A stretch of DNA of 25,690 nt. Source: Hohaiivirga sp031546825. GTDB taxonomy: Bacteria > Pseudomonadota > Alphaproteobacteria > Rhizobiales > Beijerinckiaceae. Under the pieces are notes generated by a model. That model saw nothing but the letters and a program-made list of their open reading frames with translations, ran no database searches and was not told the DNA's origin. Shown here in pieces: positions 22,704 through 25,690 of the stretch. The stretch covers positions 1 through 25,690 of the forward strand of contig JAVBJU010000029.1 in the NCBI GenBank assembly GCA_031546825.1, written 5' to 3'. The translations under genes were made by a program, and so were the position numbers. Position 1 is the first letter of the stretch, and every line of letters begins with the position of its first letter.

Positions 22704-24259
22704 TGAACAATCAGGGACGTCCCACTGATACCGGCACCGCTGCCACTGGCCCGGCGCACCCCACCTTCACCGGCAACCGCGCCTTGCAACAGGTTGAACC
22801 GCTGCTGTTCGAAATCGGCCGCGAGGATGTGACCGGCGTCGATATTGAAGACGTGGAAATCTCCGCAAACCGCCTCGGAGGTCTGGCGCGGGCTGAAAAA
22901 AACGCGCTTGCCGCGCTCACCGAGCCCGAAACCATGCGCCATTACGTGCGCCTCAGCCAGTGGAACTTCGGCATTGATACCGGCCTGTTCCCGCTCGGCT
23001 CCTGCACCATGAAGCACAATGCGCGGTTGAACGAAGCCATGGCCCGTCTGCCGGGCTTTGCCGATGTGCATCCGCTCCAGCCGGTTTCGACCGTGCAGGG
23101 CGCGCTGACCGTGATGGCGGAACTTGAGCGCTATCTCTTGACGCTCACTGGCATGAAGGCCGTGGCGCTCACCCCCAAGGCGGGCGCGCATGGCGAGTTC
23201 TGCGGCATGGCGGCGATCAAGGCTGCCATTGAAGCGAAAGGTGAGGGGGCAACCCGCACCGTTGTACTGGTCCCCGAATCCGCCCATGGCACCAACCCGG
23301 CAACTGCCGCCGTGATGGGCTTCTCGGTGCGCTCGGTGCCTGCGGGCGACGATGGCAAGGTAAAAGTGTCAGATGTCAAAGCCGCGCTCGGCTCTGACGT
23401 AGCCGCCATCATGCTCACCAACCCCAATACCTGTGGGCTGTTCGAGACCGAGATGAAAGAAATTGCCGATGCCGTCCACGCGGTGGGCGGCTATTTCTAT
23501 TGCGATGGTGCCAACTTCAACGCCATCGTTGGTAAGGCCCGCCCCGGGGACCTCGGTGCGGACGCCATGCATATCAACCTGCATAAGACCTTTTCGACGC
23601 CCCACGGCGGCGGCGGGCCAGGAGCGGGGCCGGTGGTGTTCTCTGAGCGCTTGGCGGCGTTCGTGCCGGTGGCGCAGGTAGTCAAGCAGGGCGATGGCCT
23701 CGCGCTGGAAGAACACGCCACGGGCACGCGCTTTGGCCGCCTCACCGCCTTCCATGGACAGATGGGCATGTATGTGCGGGCGCTGGCCTATATGCTGTCG
23801 CATGGCTCGGATGGCATGAAGCAGGCATCGGAAGATGCGGTGCTTTCCGCCAACTACATCCGCGCCTGCCTGTCTGATTTGATGTCGCTGCCGTTCGGCG
23901 ATCAGCCCTGTATGCATGAGGTGCTGTTCGACGATACCTGGCTGAAAGATAGCGGCGTTACCACGCTCGATTTCGCCAAAGCGATGATCGATGAGGGCTA
24001 CCACCCCATGACCATGTACTTCCCGCTGGTGGTGCATGGGGCGATGCTGATTGAGCCGACCGAGTCGGAATCAAAAGCCTCCCTCGACCTGTTCATCGCC
24101 ACGCTCCGCGACCTCGCCATGGCCGTGCAACGCGGCGAGATCGAGCGCTTCACCGGCGCGCCCTACCACGCCCCAAGGCGACGGCTGGACGAGACAGCAG
24201 CAGCCCGCACCCCGGTGCTGCGCTGGACGGAAGCGGCAAAAGCCAACCATCACTGGTAA
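22703..24259 (+). CDS. gcvPB: Glycine dehydrogenase (decarboxylating) subunit 2
   Basis: This is the PLP-bearing half of the split P protein. The 518-residue protein has LGSCTMKHNARLNEAMA, the GAHGEFCGM segment, PESAHGTNPATAA and YFYCDGANFNAIVG. The cofactor Lys is K295 in HINLHKTFSTPHGGGGPG. ATG 22703 follows GGAGG by 7 nt; a GTG at 22700 is an in-frame alternative. It ends the gcv operon. No lpdA (L protein) is nearby, so the dehydrogenase must be encoded elsewhere. A terminator follows. Confidence 0.97.
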   Translation: MNNQGRPTDTGTAATGPAHPTFTGNRALQQVEPLLFEIGREDVTGVDIEDVEISANRLGGLARAEKNALAALTEPETMRHYVRLSQWNFGIDTGLFPLGSCTMKHNARLNEAMARLPGFADVHPLQPVSTVQGALTVMAELERYLLTLTGMKAVALTPKAGAHGEFCGMAAIKAAIEAKGEGATRTVVLVPESAHGTNPATAAVMGFSVRSVPAGDDGKVKVSDVKAALGSDVAAIMLTNPNTCGLFETEMKEIADAVHAVGGYFYCDGANFNAIVGKARPGDLGADAMHINLHKTFSTPHGGGGPGAGPVVFSERLAAFVPVAQVVKQGDGLALEEHATGTRFGRLTAFHGQMGMYVRALAYMLSHGSDGMKQASEDAVLSANYIRACLSDLMSLPFGDQPCMHEVLFDDTWLKDSGVTTLDFAKAMIDEGYHPMTMYFPLVVHGAMLIEPTESESKASLDLFIATLRDLAMAVQRGEIERFTGAPYHAPRRRLDETAAARTPVLRWTEAAKANHHW

Positions 24260-24266
24260 AACACAG

Positions 24267-24291
24267 AAATCCCGCTCCGGCGGGATTTTTT
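24267..24291 (+). terminator. Rho-independent terminator after gcvPB
   Basis: AAATCCCGC and GCGGGATTT form a 9-bp stem with a TCCG tetraloop and further Ts. It lies 8 nt past the gcvPB stop and runs into the convergent gene's stop codon, so it may also limit minus-strand transcripts, although that side has a poorer U-run. Confidence 0.9.
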
Positions 24292-24874
24292 ATAAGATAT
24301 CGAATGAAGCGTTACCGCTCTCATCTCTTTCTATAGTTACTACATTAGATATTTTCGCATGGTCCAGCGTAATTTTTTTCTTCTGCCAAGCTTGCAAAGG
24401 AGTGAGCTGAGGCTTCACCCCGACAAACGTCTTTAAGTAAATCGGGTCGGTGGTATTTTGGGCCATTTTATCATTTTTGTATGCAATACAACAAGTTACG
24501 GACTCAATCTGAGTTATTGAAATTTTCAAAACCCCCATAACAGCCAATGAGCAGAGAAACATACTTTTGCATTGTTCAATAGATTTTGCCCAGTCTTTAA
24601 GAGAAAGATTTGATTTAAGCTCAATTAGGTATAAATGCATTTTTCCGTCTTTTGAAAGAAGCAGCGCTCCATCCGCCCCTTTCTGGTTTTTCAAAATAGG
24701 GAATATATGTTTTCCCCCCCCCGGAGGGGTGATGACGACGCCCAGTCCAGAATGGTTAAACGTTATGGTTCCTTGCCCTCCTTTCTTCCTTTCGATTATG
24801 CTCACACACCCTTCCCAACAGGAAACCTGTTCTCTATTAAAAAGATTTGTATACTCTTGATGCTTCTTAAGCAT
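24290..24874 (-). CDS. Putative PD-(D/E)XK nuclease-like protein, partner of ATPase
   Basis: I do not recognise a named family. The 194-residue protein has a segment that fits the PD-(D/E)XK nuclease core: D68 in QKGADGALLL, then E85 and K87 in MHLYLIELKSNLSLKDW, and Q101 in SIEQCKSM where RecB-like folds often have a Gln. There are no membrane segments or signal. The C-terminal part (about residues 130-194) is polar and unassigned. The start ATG lies 1 nt after the stop of the ATPase fragment upstream, so the two are a coupled pair. A G9 run (24714-24722) encodes the Gly run in ITPPGGGKHIF and could slip. Base use is AT-rich, unlike the gcv genes. The nuclease call is from motif only. Confidence 0.6.
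   Translation of the reverse strand: MLKKHQEYTNLFNREQVSCWEGCVSIIERKKGGQGTITFNHSGLGVVITPPGGGKHIFPILKNQKGADGALLLSKDGKMHLYLIELKSNLSLKDWAKSIEQCKSMFLCSLAVMGVLKISITQIESVTCCIAYKNDKMAQNTTDPIYLKTFVGVKPQLTPLQAWQKKKITLDHAKISNVVTIERDESGNASFDIL
24714..24722 (-). repeat. G9 homopolymer inside the nuclease-like gene
   Basis: Nine consecutive Gs on the coding strand followed by AAAA, in an otherwise AT-rich gene. A one-base slip would shift the frame before D68, E85 and K87, so the tract could act as an on/off switch. Confidence 0.7.
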
Positions 24875-24875
24875 T

Positions 24876-25554
24876 TTAGTCCTCGCTAAGAGATGCTGTT
24901 TCTTCTGCGAGTTTTATTAAAGTTTCATTTAGACTGGAAACTGCAATACCGTAATTTGAAACATCAAGTTTTTTCACATTAGAAAATTCATTTTCTAAGC
25001 AAAATTCGTAAGCGTTTATATTTTTTGGATCAATTAGGTCGTTCTTGTCATAACCTAAGGCTGCCATCAGAGCTTCTTTGTTTGGATGATTATAAATTCT
25101 TGTCAGATTGTTTATCTGCTGGACGAAAGTATCACTGTGTGTAGTCAGCACAACGTAGGTACCTTGGGAAACTAACTTCGCAATAACGCGCGCAATTTCA
25201 CGCTGTGCTTCCAAATGTAGATGTGCTTCTGGTTCTTCAAAAATAACGTAGTTAAACGGGCGCATCGTTCCTGCTTCTAAGAGCATGAATGGTGCTAATT
25301 CAGAAATCATCGAGGATGCTGCGTGTAACGGTATAGGCTTCCCGGTTTGTTCAGGAGTGTAGCTAAAAGTAGGGATCATTTCATCATCAGAATCGATGTG
25401 GCCATGTATTATTTTCTTGCATAGAAGATTGACATCTCCCTTTTTTTTGTTGGACGAGCTGCCGGAAATAAGTTGCAAGAAGTGATTTAGTGGCTTGGGA
25501 AGTGGTATTTTAGAATTTTGATCAAATTCAAAATTTTGAGCGACCAGTGCCTTA
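24876..25554 (-). pseudogene. AAA/ABC-type ATPase fragment (AAA15/OLD-like), N-terminus cut off by IS
   Basis: The 225 or so remaining residues are the C-terminal half of a SMC/ABC-like AAA ATPase. Visible are the signature-like AASSMISELAPFMLLEAG, the Walker B and D-loop segment FNYVIFEEPEAHLHLEAQ (25215-25256), and the H-loop VVLTTHSDTFVQQINNL (His in THSD, about 25131-25142). No Walker A is present: upstream coding runs directly into the end of an IS element at 25555, and the frame then continues by chance for 42 codons antisense to the transposase. EEPEAHLH ATPases of this type are common in defence systems. It is translationally coupled to the nuclease-like gene. Composition is AT-rich. 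The missing 5' part may lie beyond the IS. Confidence 0.8.
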
Positions 25555-25690
25555 GAGCCTGCCCCATAAATCCGAATTGAGGGGTTGAGCGGCTTTTTAT
25601 GCCGTGATTCCATTGTTTTGCGAAGAACGATGGAGGGTCGTATGGCATGGACAAAAGCCGCTCGTGCGAAGTATGAGCGCAAGGGTTTGC
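25555..25690 (+). mobile_element. Left end of an IS5-family-like insertion sequence
   Basis: The AT-rich ATPase sequence stops at TTA/GAGCCTGCCCCATAAATCC; GAGCCTG-type tips are typical of IS5/IS427-group elements. A GC-richer stretch follows and then a transposase start with GGAGG SD. The right end, the partner inverted repeat and the target duplication lie outside the window, so the exact boundary (25555 or 1-3 nt either side) is inferred from the sequence switch. Confidence 0.72.
25642..25690 (+). CDS. IS5-family transposase, N-terminal start only
   Basis: Sixteen codons are visible, MAWTKAARAKYERKGL, with GGAGG 5 nt before the ATG. The MAWT...R..Y.R.GL opening is characteristic of IS5-family transposases, which continue with a RYASD...DAEW segment that I cannot see here. 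The rest is beyond the window. Family assignment rests on this short N-terminus and the adjacent terminal sequence. Confidence 0.72.
   Translation, partial: MAWTKAARAKYERKGL

Noticed and set aside
24700..24740. PPGGGK in the nuclease-like protein as a Walker A motif
   Set aside because: GGGKH lacks the GK[ST] ending and the rest of a P-loop; it is encoded by the G9 tract.
1..25690. tRNA genes, rRNA genes or CRISPR arrays
   Set aside because: I looked for T-loop and anticodon patterns, rRNA cores and spaced repeats by eye and found none.

Overview
The window reads as a chromosomal segment of an alphaproteobacterium. The evidence is the classic alphaproteobacterial aa3 oxidase locus (coxB-coxA-ctaB-coxF-ctaG-coxC-DUF983-SURF1), a ThrB of the aminoglycoside-phosphotransferase-like type, an IalB-family secreted protein, a YqgE protein, and a split gcvPA/gcvPB glycine cleavage operon behind a tandem glycine riboswitch. 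I cannot place it to genus from sequence alone.

Layout. (1) 1-2359, + strand: ispH (5' end cut by the window), thrB and rnhA; thrB and rnhA overlap at ATGA. Base composition changes sharply inside ispH. (2) 2401-6031: a small unrecognised ORF, an atypical SDR/epimerase (+), a Prx5-type peroxiredoxin (-), a secreted DsbD-N-like protein (-) and yqgE (+). (3) 6074-9721, - strand: SURF1, then thrC and an M16 zinc peptidase, which are 1 nt apart. (4) 9722-12490, + strand: a promoter/operator region, a gene relic, a DapA/DHDPS-family sugar-acid enzyme and an ACS-type MFS transporter, closed by a strong terminator. This block sits between DUF983 and SURF1 and looks like an insertion into the oxidase locus. 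(5) 12506-18026, - strand: the aa3 cytochrome c oxidase operon, with a perfect FNR/FixK box upstream of coxB. (6) 18326-19420, +: IalB-family protein and a lipoprotein. (7) 19571-24259, +: tandem glycine riboswitch, gcvT, gcvH, gcvPA, gcvPB and a terminator. (8) 24290-25690: an AT-rich island on the - strand with an ATPase fragment and a protein bearing a PD-(D/E)XK-like motif. The ATPase has lost its N-terminus to an IS5-type element whose left end and transposase start close the window.

How it fits together. coxA/B/C are the oxidase core. ctaB and ctaG supply heme and copper insertion, SURF1 and CoxF assist assembly, and the FNR-type site suggests oxygen-responsive control. thrB and thrC are the last two steps of threonine synthesis but lie on opposite strands and apart. 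The gcv operon degrades glycine to a C1 unit and is switched by glycine through its leader. The 24.3-25.55 kb pair is the best candidate for an undescribed system: ATPase plus nuclease-like partner, 1 nt apart, foreign in composition, with a G9 tract in the partner gene and now broken by an IS.
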